From assembly GCA_003453695.1 (NCBI GenBank), contig DMNK01000063.1, positions 2,749 through 17,037 of the forward strand: a DNA stretch of 14,289 nt. Direction: 5' to 3'. The translations under genes and the position numbers were made by a program. Origin of the DNA: Acidimicrobiaceae bacterium. Its GTDB lineage: Bacteria > Actinomycetota > Acidimicrobiia > Acidimicrobiales > UBA8190. The notes under the pieces are model-generated. The model was not told where the DNA came from. It made no database searches and saw nothing but the letters and a program-made list of their open reading frames with translations. Shown in pieces: positions 1-6,502 of the stretch. Position 1 is the stretch's first letter. Each line of letters begins with the position of its first letter.

Positions 1-1581
1 CAGGAGAACCGCTCCTTCGACCACTACTTCGGCACCATGCCCGGGGTGCGGGGGTTCACGAGAGGCGCTGTGTTCTCCCAGACCATGCAGGGCACCACGC
101 TGGGCGGCCAGAAGGTGGACTACACGGTGGCGCAGCTGGGCGGCGGCGGGAGCGACACCGACACCTTCTTGAACCCCTTCCATATGGTGAGCGACCCGCC
201 CACCGTCTCCGGACAGACCACCAACGACATCACCCACGACTGGGGCCCGCAGCACGGCGCCTGGAACAACGGGGCCATGGACCACTTCATGGTCGAGCAC
301 CTGGCCAACGACCCCATCGCCAAGTGGCAGCTCAACTCGACCGACGGGCTGCCCGTCCCGTCCACCTCCAAGGTGCCGACGGGGATCACGGCCATGGGCT
401 ACTACCGCCAGAGCGACTGTCTCGCCTTCTACCGGGCGCTGGCCGACGCCTTCACCATCTGCGACGGATACCACTGCTCGGTCCTCGGCCCCACCGACCC
501 CAACCGCTTGATGTGGATGTCGGGGAGCCTGGGCGCCCACTCGGCCGACGTCGGTGGCGCCGTGCTCACCACCTACGTGCAGACCCGCTACGAGATGTTC
601 GGGACCCTCGACTGGCCAACCATGCCCGAGCTCCTCACCGCCAACGGGGTCAGTTGGAAGGTGTACCAGGACCCCACCTCGCAGGCGCTGTTCAACGTCC
701 TCAACTACTTCAAGAACATCTTCAAGCCGTCGAGCACCACCGACGTCGAGAACGCGGCGTTGGCGCTGGCCCCGGTGTACCCCGCCGAGTTCGCAGCCGA
801 CGTGGCGGCGGGCACCCTTCCCAAGGTGTCGTGGATCATGCCGCCCGCGCCCTGTTGCGAGCACCCGGCCACCCCGCCTGAGTACGGCGAGTGGCTGGTG
901 TCACAGATCCTCGAGACACTCGTCTCCAACCCCGACGTGTGGGCCCAGACCGTGTTCCTCGTGGTCTACGACGAGAACGGCGGCTTCTTCGACCACGTGG
1001 CGCCCACGACGCCGGGACCCCTCGTGACCGCCACCAACGGCGTGGTGCCGCCGGGCGGGTGGTCGTCACTGCCGGGCTCGGACTACGACGGCGAGTACGT
1101 CCCCGCCGCCGGAACCACCAACGCCGCGGGCGGCCCGCCTTCCGACTGGTACGGGGTGCTGGGGCCGGTGGGCCTGGGATTTCGGACACCGGCGCTCGTG
1201 ATCTCCCCTTTCAGCGCTGGAGGCTGGGTGTGCTCGGACACCTTCGACCACCTCTCCACCAACAAGCTCATCGAGCGGATCTTCCTGCAGGCGGACACGA
1301 TCATGGGCGCCGGCGGCCTGCACGTGTCGCCGTGGCGCTACGACACCGTGGGTGACATGACGGCCGCCCTGCCCAACCTGGGCAGTGCCGACACCTCGGT
1401 GCCCGAGCTCCCTGCCACGTCGCTGCTCTTCCCCGACACCGCCGAACAAGCGCTTCTCGACTCGTGGGGCGGCACCGTGGACTACGGCCAGGCGTACCCG
1501 CCTCCCACCTCCAACAACCTCGACTACCTGCAACAGGATCCCGAGCCGGCCGGCTTCAAGCGCAACCGGATCCACGGCTGA
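1..1581 (+). CDS. Phospholipase C / phosphoesterase family protein, 5' end missing
   Basis: The gene is open from the first base and lacks its N-terminus; 526 residues are visible. The frame starts with QENRSFDHYFG (visible residues 1-11), the N-terminal metal/active-site signature of the PF04185 phosphoesterase family (phospholipase C, AcpA-type acid phosphatase). The second signature, YDENGGFFDHV, is at residues 323-333. The late GFRTPALVISPFSAGGW and FDHLSTNKLIERIF (from about residue 415) are also typical. Known members are exported, often by Tat, and hydrolyse phosphodiester or phosphomonoester bonds of phospholipids. The signal peptide would lie upstream of this window, so export is inferred. 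The protein ends about 100 residues after the FDH motif, so the extra C-terminal DUF756 repeats of Pseudomonas-type PLCs are absent. The substrate cannot be read from sequence. The family assignment is firm. Confidence 0.93.
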   Translation, partial: QENRSFDHYFGTMPGVRGFTRGAVFSQTMQGTTLGGQKVDYTVAQLGGGGSDTDTFLNPFHMVSDPPTVSGQTTNDITHDWGPQHGAWNNGAMDHFMVEHLANDPIAKWQLNSTDGLPVPSTSKVPTGITAMGYYRQSDCLAFYRALADAFTICDGYHCSVLGPTDPNRLMWMSGSLGAHSADVGGAVLTTYVQTRYEMFGTLDWPTMPELLTANGVSWKVYQDPTSQALFNVLNYFKNIFKPSSTTDVENAALALAPVYPAEFAADVAAGTLPKVSWIMPPAPCCEHPATPPEYGEWLVSQILETLVSNPDVWAQTVFLVVYDENGGFFDHVAPTTPGPLVTATNGVVPPGGWSSLPGSDYDGEYVPAAGTTNAAGGPPSDWYGVLGPVGLGFRTPALVISPFSAGGWVCSDTFDHLSTNKLIERIFLQADTIMGAGGLHVSPWRYDTVGDMTAALPNLGSADTSVPELPATSLLFPDTAEQALLDSWGGTVDYGQAYPPPTSNNLDYLQQDPEPAGFKRNRIHG

Positions 1582-1599
1582 GGGCTGACGAGCCGGGGC

Positions 1600-1614
1600 C
1601 GGGGCGGCGCCCCG
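1600..1614 (+). terminator. GC-rich hairpin after the phospholipase gene
   Basis: A 6-bp stem (CGGGGC pairing with GCCCCG) closes a GGC loop 19 bases after the phospholipase stop codon. No T-run follows, so it does not match a classical intrinsic terminator. It could be a GC-only actinobacterial terminator or chance in a GC-rich spacer. Confidence 0.25.
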
Positions 1615-1637
1615 ACGGGCCCGTGCCGCCTTCTCGT

Positions 1638-1643
1638 TAGCCT
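1638..1643 (+). promoter_or_regulatory. Candidate -10 element (TAGCCT) for a leaderless SRPBCC transcript
   Basis: TAGCCT ends 9 bases before the ATG at 1653, and no Shine-Dalgarno sequence lies between them. The same arrangement recurs before three other genes in the window (DUF5318, pcnA, DUF6049). No recognisable -35 is present. Transcription starting at or next to the ATG is inferred. Confidence 0.5.
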
Positions 1644-1652
1644 CCTGTCCGG

Positions 1653-2141
1653 ATGGGCACCCCGCCGACGGTCATCGAGTACCGCCGGAGCTTCCTCTTC
1701 GAGGTGAGCCCCGAGGAACTGTGGCAGGCCCTGTCGGAGCCGCAGCGGTTCGAGTCGTGGTGGGGGTGGCTCGGCGAGTTGCGGGTCGACGGTCAGGGTC
1801 TGGTCGACGGAGCCGTCCTGTCCGGCCTCGTGTCGCCGCCCGTGCCCTACCGCATGCGCGTCACCGTCCGTCTCGACCGCTGCCGACGGCCGGCGCGCAT
1901 CGACGCCACCGTGGAAGGCGACCTGCGGGGCACGGCGTCGCTCGAGCTGCATCCGCACGAAGCGGGGACGAGCGCCGAGGTGGCGTGGCGGATCGAGATG
2001 ATGCAGCGGGCCATGCGCATCGCCGCGCGGGTGGCGGCGCCGGTGCTGCGCTGGGGCCACGACCGGGTGGTGGACATGACCGTGCACGGGTTCAGGCGCC
2101 ACCTGCGCTCGCTGGGCGAGCGGGGAGGAGCGGCCGGTTAA
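1653..2141 (+). CDS. SRPBCC (START/Bet v1-like) superfamily protein
   Basis: A 162-residue soluble protein. The N-terminus (EYRRSFLFEVSPEELWQAL, then ES-WWGWL) has the usual SRPBCC opening: a first strand, then helices with 'P..LW..L..P..F..WW'. Alternating strands follow (MRVTVRLDR, RIDATVEGDLRGTASLELH, SAEVAWRIEM) and a long C-terminal helix. The fold binds hydrophobic ligands; relatives include polyketide cyclases, CoxG-like proteins and toxin RatA. Nothing here identifies the ligand. The ATG is chosen because the fold begins immediately after it and a -10-like hexamer sits 9 nt upstream, suggesting a leaderless message. Its TAA stop shares the bases TTAA with the stop of the convergent membrane-protein gene. 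A lipid role next to UbiA- and UbiE-like genes is possible but speculative. Confidence 0.8.
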   Translation: MGTPPTVIEYRRSFLFEVSPEELWQALSEPQRFESWWGWLGELRVDGQGLVDGAVLSGLVSPPVPYRMRVTVRLDRCRRPARIDATVEGDLRGTASLELHPHEAGTSAEVAWRIEMMQRAMRIAARVAAPVLRWGHDRVVDMTVHGFRRHLRSLGERGGAAG

Positions 2142-2929
2142 CCCAGGCGGGCGACGGCCATCCCCGCCGCCAGGGCCACCACCGCCCACGACATGGTGCG
2201 CAGTGCCCGCTCCAGGGGTGCCATGAGCAGGTGGCGGTCGAGACCGGTCTCGGTCCCGTCGGCCATGACGAGCGTGCCGTGCACCGACGTCACCGTGCGC
2301 CGCAGCCGGCGGGCGGGCGTGCTCAGGGCGCGTTGAGCCAGCGACAGGGCGAAGGCGAACACCGCCGCCAGCACGGCGGCGGCCGACACGGCCTGCGCCT
2401 GCGCCACGTAGGCGGTGAGAACGGGAAAGGCGCCCCAGGACAGGGCGAAGCCGACGTCGGTGTGGACCACGCCCCCCAGGAGCTCGGCGTTGTAGGCCAC
2501 GACGAGCAGCGGACCGAGCACGATGAAGGGCACGATCGACGCCCCCACCCGCGCCACCCCGACGCCACCGAGGGCCACGGCCCCGGCCAGCGACACCACG
2601 GTCGCCGCCACCAGCACGGGAGCGGGGATGGACGTCCGCAGGGGGCGCCCGTGCAGCTCGTCCAGGGCGTGGGCGGCCACCCCCACCGCCAGGAAGAAGG
2701 CGAGAAGGGTGCCCACGAGACGCACGGCGTCGGGACGGGGCGCCAGGGCGGCGCCGATGACCACATAGGAGAGGTGCCACGCCGTGTACGGCGGGTGCAG
2801 CAGCGTCCACCAATCCCGCCACCCGCCGGAACGGGCGGCGTAGAAGGCGGGGCGGGACCGCTCGGCGCTCTCGCCCTCGTCGGCGCCCAGCGCCTCGGGC
2901 ACGTCCCCCGCCGGCTCGGCCCCCTTCAC
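2138..2929 (-). CDS. UbiA-like polytopic membrane protein (divergent prenyltransferase homologue)
   Basis: A 263-residue membrane protein with about seven hydrophobic segments (roughly residues 48-64, 70-88, 102-122, 129-147, 158-177, 180-198, 246-262). The pattern, with the cytosolic DELHGRPL motif at 90-97 after the second segment and YNAELLGG at 146-153, resembles the UbiA prenyltransferase superfamily. The canonical first motif NDxxDxxxD is not intact: only one aspartate and glutamate (D90, E91) remain, and no second DxxxD motif is visible. It may use a different substrate or may not be a prenyltransferase. The GTG start at 2929-2927 overlaps the upstream methyltransferase TGA as GTGA, so translation is probably coupled. 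Reading further upstream would overlap the methyltransferase and adds low-complexity sequence. The membrane nature is certain; the UbiA relationship is moderately supported. Confidence 0.68.
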   Translation of the reverse strand: MKGAEPAGDVPEALGADEGESAERSRPAFYAARSGGWRDWWTLLHPPYTAWHLSYVVIGAALAPRPDAVRLVGTLLAFFLAVGVAAHALDELHGRPLRTSIPAPVLVAATVVSLAGAVALGGVGVARVGASIVPFIVLGPLLVVAYNAELLGGVVHTDVGFALSWGAFPVLTAYVAQAQAVSAAAVLAAVFAFALSLAQRALSTPARRLRRTVTSVHGTLVMADGTETGLDRHLLMAPLERALRTMSWAVVALAAGMAVARLG

Positions 2930-3693
2930 GCCGGCGCCCCCCGCCGCCGTCCCCACATGACCAGGCCCCCGCCCAGGCTCATGGTCCGCACCGTCACGTC
3001 TTCCATGCCGGCGCGCTCCCACGCCGAGACGGTCCACTCGAGTGGATAGCGGCGGTAGTGGCGGCTGATCGAGGGCCCGAGGAAGCGTCCCACCCGGAAC
3101 CACTCGCCGCCACCGGTGACCAGGCCCGCCAGGGGCAGCACCGCCCGGGTGTAGAGCCACCACCATCCCCGCCAGAACCGTCGGGGCGGCACCGAGAACT
3201 CGAGGTTGGCGAGGATCCCCCCCGGACGGACCACCCGGGCCAGCTCCCCGAGCGTGGCCGCCGGGTCGTCCACGTAGCGCAGGAGATAGGTGAAGCTCAC
3301 GGCGTCGAAGGCGTCGTCGGGGAAGGGCAACTGCTCGCCGCGCCCGAGGGCGAAGGCGATGCCGCTGGCGCCGGCGCTGCGGACGTTGGCCTGCCCTCGC
3401 CGGAGCATCGGCTCGGTGAGGTCCACCCCGACCACCCCGGCGCCGGTGCGGGCCCGCAGTGCCAGCGCCACGCCGGCGGTGCCCGTGGCGACGTCGAGCA
3501 CGGTGCCCGGTCTGCCCCGGGCCACGGCGTCGACCATGGCCCGGCGCCAGCGCCCGTTCTGCCCGAAGGACAGGACCTCGGCCAGCCGGTCGTAGTGACG
3601 AGGCAGGCCGTCGAAGAGGTCGCGGGCGAGCCGGTTCCGATCACCGTGCGACGAGGCGGGAGGTGCGGGGGCACCGGCCACGCCTCCGACCAT
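2926..3693 (-). CDS. UbiE/MenG-like class I SAM-dependent methyltransferase
   Basis: A 255-residue class I methyltransferase. Motif I is VLDVATGTAGVAL (residues 65-77), the acidic end of strand 2 is GVDLTEPML (89-97), motif II is FDAVSFTYLLRYVDDP (129-144), and RPGG (156-159) precedes strand 5. The N-terminal LFDGLPRHYDRLAEVLSFGQNGRWRR (27-52) strongly recalls the UbiE/MenG opening 'F..IA..YD..N..LS.G....WR'. The family methylates demethylmenaquinone or related quinols. Here the stretch usually reading 'AFGLRNV.D' is SFTYLLRYVDD, so the substrate may differ. The ATG at 3693 has AGGTG a few bases upstream; the frame remains open to 3804, but that region overlaps the preceding gene and looks non-conserved. 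The four-base overlap with the UbiA-like gene suggests a shared isoprenoid-quinone or lipid pathway, by inference. Confidence 0.82.
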   Translation of the reverse strand: MVGGVAGAPAPPASSHGDRNRLARDLFDGLPRHYDRLAEVLSFGQNGRWRRAMVDAVARGRPGTVLDVATGTAGVALALRARTGAGVVGVDLTEPMLRRGQANVRSAGASGIAFALGRGEQLPFPDDAFDAVSFTYLLRYVDDPAATLGELARVVRPGGILANLEFSVPPRRFWRGWWWLYTRAVLPLAGLVTGGGEWFRVGRFLGPSISRHYRRYPLEWTVSAWERAGMEDVTVRTMSLGGGLVMWGRRRGAPA

Positions 3694-3747
3694 TCCACAC
3701 CTGCCGCTGCCGTGCCCAGAAGGTGCGCTCGGGCCGGGCGCTCGTCC

Positions 3748-3763
3748 GGCGCGCCCCGGCGCC
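3748..3763 (-). terminator. Weak hairpin between the His-x-His gene and the methyltransferase gene
   Basis: GGCGC and GCGCC flank a 6-base loop just downstream of the stop codon at 3768, within a 74-base spacer. No T-run follows. It could attenuate read-through into the methyltransferase gene, or be chance in very GC-rich DNA. Confidence 0.18.
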
Positions 3764-3767
3764 GTGC

Positions 3768-4502
3768 TCAGCCGGCGGCGCAGCCCTGGGAAGCCGATCC
3801 ACACAGTTCGTTCACGCTGAACTGCACGGGCCGGAAGGAGACGACCGGTGTCCCGACGTCGAGTTGGATGACCCCGTGGTCCAACAGGGGCAGGGTCCGC
3901 GGATCGCCGTTGAACTGCGTGCCGTTCTCGAAGGCGACGACCCGTCCCCGTGCCGGGCCGACCTGATCACGGCTCAGTGGCTGCTGCCAGACGTCGAAGA
4001 ACTGGCCCAGGGTGAACGGCGCCTTGGCGGGCGCCTCGACGTGGACGATCCCGTCGTCTGTGTGGACGTGCAGCCAGTACAAGCAGTTGTCCAGGCCGTT
4101 GTCCATCCACACGCCCCCGGGCAGGTGCTCGACCAACCGCGGGGCGGGCATCCCGGCCCCGGCAGGGATGTGCACCTGGCTGCCGTTCACGAAGATCTGC
4201 ACGAGGGTGTGGATGTGGTACTTCACGACCTGGTCGGCTGCGCTCCGACAGGTGATGCCGTCCACCGGGGTGCCAGGTGCCGTGGTGTCGGCCGACGCCA
4301 GCGCCGGCCCGGGCTGGAGCGGCGGGCCCTCCGGGCCTTGCACAGGGGGGGAGGACGAACCGACCGTCAGCCACAGCCCCACGCCGAGCCCGGCCAGGAC
4401 CACGACGGCGGCGGCCACGACGGGGCCCCGCCGGTGCAGCGCTCGACCGGGTTCTTCTCCCGACGGCCCGCCGGTGCCCGCTTCCTCGGCCTGGGCGCTC
4501 AC
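3768..4502 (-). CDS. Membrane-anchored extracytoplasmic protein with paired His-x-His motifs, unknown function
   Basis: A 244-residue protein. The N-terminus is cytoplasmic and charged, followed by one membrane segment (about 28-47), a Pro/Gly/Ser linker (48-80) and a compact outer domain. The domain carries two similar histidine blocks, YHIHTLVQIFVNG (95-107) and LYWLHVHTDDGIVHVEAP (141-158). FTLGQFFDVW follows at 163-172. Cysteines are at 85, 140, 234 and 241 and could form disulfides. The closely spaced histidines could bind a metal such as copper or zinc, but that is inference. I recall similar H-x-H / 'GQFFDVW' proteins in actinobacteria annotated only as hypothetical; I cannot name a family. 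The GTG start lies 4 nt after the DUF929 stop, so the two are almost certainly co-translated and probably work together outside the membrane. Confidence 0.85.
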   Translation of the reverse strand: MSAQAEEAGTGGPSGEEPGRALHRRGPVVAAAVVVLAGLGVGLWLTVGSSSPPVQGPEGPPLQPGPALASADTTAPGTPVDGITCRSAADQVVKYHIHTLVQIFVNGSQVHIPAGAGMPAPRLVEHLPGGVWMDNGLDNCLYWLHVHTDDGIVHVEAPAKAPFTLGQFFDVWQQPLSRDQVGPARGRVVAFENGTQFNGDPRTLPLLDHGVIQLDVGTPVVSFRPVQFSVNELCGSASQGCAAG

Positions 4503-4506
4503 CCGG

Positions 4507-5619
4507 TCAGGCGCCCATGCCCAATGCCTTGCTGGCGGCCGTGGTGGCCGGTGCCGAGCACACCGATGCGGGCTGCCCCCCGGTGATGGCGCACAATCCG
4601 GCAGTGATGTAGTTGGCCGTCCCGACGATGCCCTGGGTCACCGGGTCGTTGGGGTTGGTCAGCTTGGAGGCGATGGCCGATTGGTCGAGCCCCACCAAGG
4701 CGTAGGGCGAGTAGCTGGGGCCCGTCACGAACACCTTGTTCCCCATGTCGAGGAACGGGTAGCCGGTGTTGACGCCGAACTGCGCCGAGTACTTGGACCA
4801 GAGGTTCTGCTCTTTGCTCGTGACCGGTTGGAACAGCTTGCGGGTCCCGAGGGCGGTGGTGTCGTTGGTCTCGTGTTCCACCGTGGTCAAGGCCAGGTAC
4901 GGGCTCGAGAAGGTGGCGTTGCGGAACGAGAAGGTGGCGACGGCCGGCGGGGTGTCGTACGGCGAGCTGGTGGTGACGTCCAGGTTCGACCACGTCCCAA
5001 AACGCGAGAAGGCCATGACGATGGCCCACCGTTCGGCCCCGCACAGGGGGCAGAACTCGGCCCCGATGAACAGGGCCTCGGGCTTGCCGTCCGTCGTGAG
5101 CGGCGCTTGGCCTGTGGCCACCTTGGGTGCCACGACCGCCGACGACGGGGTCCCCACCTGGGCCGCTTCGGACAGCGGCACGGACGTCACCTGGGTCACG
5201 AGCGAGGCCGGCGCCGACGTGACCGCAGGCCCGTGGCTGCCCGGGTTGCTCGATCCGCCCGTCACCTTCACCACCACCAAGGCCACGATGGCGAGCACCA
5301 CCACCACGATGACGGCGTAGGCCATGGTCGCCGCCGAGAAGCGGCGAGGCGCCCCCGCCGCCACCGGTGTCGCCGGCCGGCGCGCCGTCTGTCCCTTGCC
5401 GGCGCCCTTGCCGGCCGGAGGACGCCCCGGGGCACGGGAGGGTGCACGCCCGCCCGAGCCCGGCTTGGCCGAGGGCGGACGACGGACGGCCGACGGTGGC
5501 CGCTGGCCCGGCTTCTGGGGCGGGCGCGGGCCGGACCCAGCGCTCTGTCCCGGTGGCTTCTGACCCGGGCCCGGCTTCTGGCCCGGTCCCTTGTCCCCGC
5601 CTGGCTGCACGACGCTCAT
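4507..5619 (-). CDS. DUF929 family membrane-anchored thioredoxin-like protein
   Basis: A 370-residue protein in three parts. Residues 1-95 are a disordered, Pro/Gly/Lys/Arg-rich cytoplasmic tail with PGQKP-type repeats. One membrane segment follows (about 100-119), then an extracytoplasmic domain. The sequence LFIGAEFCPLCGAERWA (183-199) places a CPLC Cys-x-x-Cys pair after a hydrophobic strand, as in thioredoxin folds. GYPFLDMGNKV (286-296) may supply the cis-proline side of the active site. C343 and C354 may form a further disulfide. The layout matches DUF929 (PF06053), a poorly characterised family of predicted thiol-disulfide proteins; the redox role is inferred. The ATG has GGGAG 5 nt upstream. 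It begins a minus-strand run that continues 4 nt later into the His-x-His protein. Confidence 0.85.
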   Translation of the reverse strand: MSVVQPGGDKGPGQKPGPGQKPPGQSAGSGPRPPQKPGQRPPSAVRRPPSAKPGSGGRAPSRAPGRPPAGKGAGKGQTARRPATPVAAGAPRRFSAATMAYAVIVVVVLAIVALVVVKVTGGSSNPGSHGPAVTSAPASLVTQVTSVPLSEAAQVGTPSSAVVAPKVATGQAPLTTDGKPEALFIGAEFCPLCGAERWAIVMAFSRFGTWSNLDVTTSSPYDTPPAVATFSFRNATFSSPYLALTTVEHETNDTTALGTRKLFQPVTSKEQNLWSKYSAQFGVNTGYPFLDMGNKVFVTGPSYSPYALVGLDQSAIASKLTNPNDPVTQGIVGTANYITAGLCAITGGQPASVCSAPATTAASKALGMGA

Positions 5620-5816
5620 CTCGCTCCCTTGGTCGCCCGGAGTACGGGCCAGGATCCTGTCGGGCCGACTGTCAATGCTGCCCCATCCGCCGCCCCCAAC
5701 GGTAGGCAGGCGGCGGCGACCCTTCCCCGGTTTCTGCCCGCCCCGGCTCGGGTCCCGGGACGTCAGTGATACCCACCCTCGGCTGAGCGCCGCCTGTCAG
5801 GCGCCTGTGCAGGTCC
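5620..5816 (-). other. 197-bp spacer between the DUF5318 and DUF929 genes
   Basis: No convincing gene is present. It must contain the end of the DUF5318 transcript and probably the DUF929 promoter, but I see no clear promoter. TTGACA occurs on the minus strand at 5675-5670 with no good -10 at 16-18 bases. A 10-bp perfect palindrome, CAGGCGCCTG, lies at 5798-5807, just after the DUF5318 stop, and may be part of a terminator without a T-run. Confidence 0.4.
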
Positions 5817-6248
5817 TCAGATGCTGCGCCGAGCCGACGCCCGCACCCGGTGGCGGCCACCGGCGGGATACATCCGCATCAGGTGGTTCCACCGGCACTC
5901 CGGGCACACCTCGACGACGTAACACGCCACCTCGCTGGCGCGCCGGCACAGCTTGGCCAGCTCGGTGGGCGTGGCCGGGCAGCGGCCGTGCGAAGGGAGA
6001 CCGGGACCGAACACGTACGTCACGTGGACCAGGTCGGCCTCGGTGCAGATGGGGCACTCCTCGGCGAGGGGCGTCCCGATGTTGCGAGCCGCCCGCACCA
6101 GCTCCGGGTGGGCGTCACAGACGTCCAAGCGGCCCAGGCGGCCTTTGCGGAATTCCTTGACCACCGCGTTGCGAGCCAGGCGGTACTCGACCCGGCCTCC
6201 GGCGACCGACACCGGAAAGCCGCGGATGGCGCTCGGCCCGAAGGTCAT
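5817..6248 (-). CDS. DUF5318 family zinc-ribbon-like protein (Rv0049 homologue)
   Basis: A 143-residue soluble protein matching the actinobacterial DUF5318 family. It has VEYRLARNAVVKEF (20-33), VCDAHPELVRAARNIG (43-58), CPIC (65-68), VHVTYVFG (74-81), VVEVCPECRWNHL (111-123) and a short basic tail. The two Cys-x-x-Cys pairs could hold one zinc. No function is established for the family to my knowledge. In M. tuberculosis the homologue Rv0049 lies near the PadR gene Rv0047c and ino1 (Rv0046c); here it is divergent from the same PadR-ino1 pair, which supports the call and suggests an old association. The ATG at 6248 has no Shine-Dalgarno sequence but has TACCCT exactly 8 nt upstream, identical to the arrangement at pcnA, so a leaderless message is likely. 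The conserved core starts near residue 20. Confidence 0.88.
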   Translation of the reverse strand: MTFGPSAIRGFPVSVAGGRVEYRLARNAVVKEFRKGRLGRLDVCDAHPELVRAARNIGTPLAEECPICTEADLVHVTYVFGPGLPSHGRCPATPTELAKLCRRASEVACYVVEVCPECRWNHLMRMYPAGGRHRVRASARRSI

Positions 6249-6256
6249 CGGATGAC

Positions 6257-6262
6257 AGGGTA
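6257..6262 (-). promoter_or_regulatory. Candidate -10 element (TACCCT) for leaderless DUF5318 transcript
   Basis: On the minus strand TACCCT (6262-6257) is followed by exactly 8 bases and then the ATG at 6248. The same hexamer and spacing precede the pcnA GTG. There is no purine-rich ribosome-binding site in the gap, which fits a message starting at the A of ATG. Confidence 0.55.
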
Positions 6263-6415
6263 TCCCCGGCCGGCCTTCTGCGAACGAGGCTCAGAGCTCC
6301 TTTTCGGAAGGTGCCGGGGCCGTTTGACGCTCGCTGGCGAGCGGGCCGGCGACAGCAGTGGCGGCCCTCCGATGACCCCCCACCGGAGGTGGTTGGGCCG
6401 TGATGGCCGGGATGG

Positions 6416-6444
6416 TTGTGTCCCGGTCGATATATCGATACGAT
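6416..6444 (+). promoter_or_regulatory. Predicted PadR-ino1 promoter
   Basis: A weak -35 (TTGTGT, 6416-6421) and a -10 matching TAnnnT (TACGAT, 6439-6444) are separated by 17 bases. Transcription would start near 6451, giving a leader of about 50 bases. The leader ends with the AGGTGA ribosome-binding site at 6490-6495, 7 nt before the PadR ATG. The -35 matches consensus at only three positions, so the exact promoter is tentative. Confidence 0.5.
6427..6438. promoter_or_regulatory. Perfect 12-bp palindrome, probable operator for PadR
   Basis: TCGATATATCGA is its own reverse complement and is the most AT-rich spot in this part of the window. It fills the promoter spacer directly against the predicted -10, where a bound repressor would exclude polymerase. 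GATACGATAC, a direct repeat, follows at 6437-6446. PadR regulators often repress their own gene through short AT-rich dyads. Binding is inferred. Confidence 0.55.
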
Positions 6445-6453
6445 ACATCTTCA

Positions 6454-6463
6454 CGATGCATCG
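6454..6463. promoter_or_regulatory. Second palindrome (CGATGCATCG) near the predicted start of transcription
   Basis: A 10-bp perfect palindrome is centred 26 bp downstream of the first. It overlaps the predicted transcription start. It is flanked by two copies of CATCTTC at 6446-6452 and 6468-6474, spaced 22 bp apart (about two helical turns). It could be a second operator half or cooperative site; no binding evidence exists. Confidence 0.35.
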
Positions 6464-6502
6464 AACCCATCTTCGCACCCAAAATCCCCAGGTGACCCGC
6501 TG

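Larger units (their letters stand above)
6249..6502. promoter_or_regulatory. Divergent regulatory region between DUF5318 and PadR-ino1
   Basis: This 254-bp spacer separates two divergent transcription units. The left edge holds the DUF5318 -10-like element. The right part (about 6427-6470) is an AT-rich island with the PadR promoter and palindromes. Between them are two small GC hairpins: CGCTCG/CGAGCG around a CTGG loop at 6328-6343, and CCTCCG/CGGAGG at 6366-6389 with a 12-base loop. No additional reading frame in this spacer looks convincing. Confidence 0.6.

Noticed and set aside
1524..2822. A 432-codon minus-strand frame, and a 442-codon plus-strand frame at 1721-3049
   Set aside because: Both are Arg/Ala/Gly/His-rich shadows of the SRPBCC, UbiA-like and methyltransferase genes.
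3694..3804. Upstream extension of the methyltransferase to the ATG at 3804
   Set aside because: It would overlap the end of the preceding gene and adds 37 Pro/Gly/Arg-rich residues with no family similarity; the ATG at 3693 has a ribosome-binding site.
5670..5675. TTGACA on the minus strand as a -35 for DUF929
   Set aside because: No acceptable -10 hexamer lies 16-18 bases downstream; the nearest TAnnnn-type candidate is about 25 bases away.
4012..5769. A 585-codon plus-strand open frame opposite the DUF929 and His-x-His genes
   Set aside because: Low-complexity translation with no domain; the minus-strand genes have membrane segments, a CPLC site and a ribosome-binding site.
6416..6502. 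Upstream extension of PadR to an alternative start at 6416
   Set aside because: The added residues are encoded by the promoter/operator region and are not PadR-like; the ATG at 6503 has AGGTGA 7 nt upstream and gives the family's usual N-terminus.
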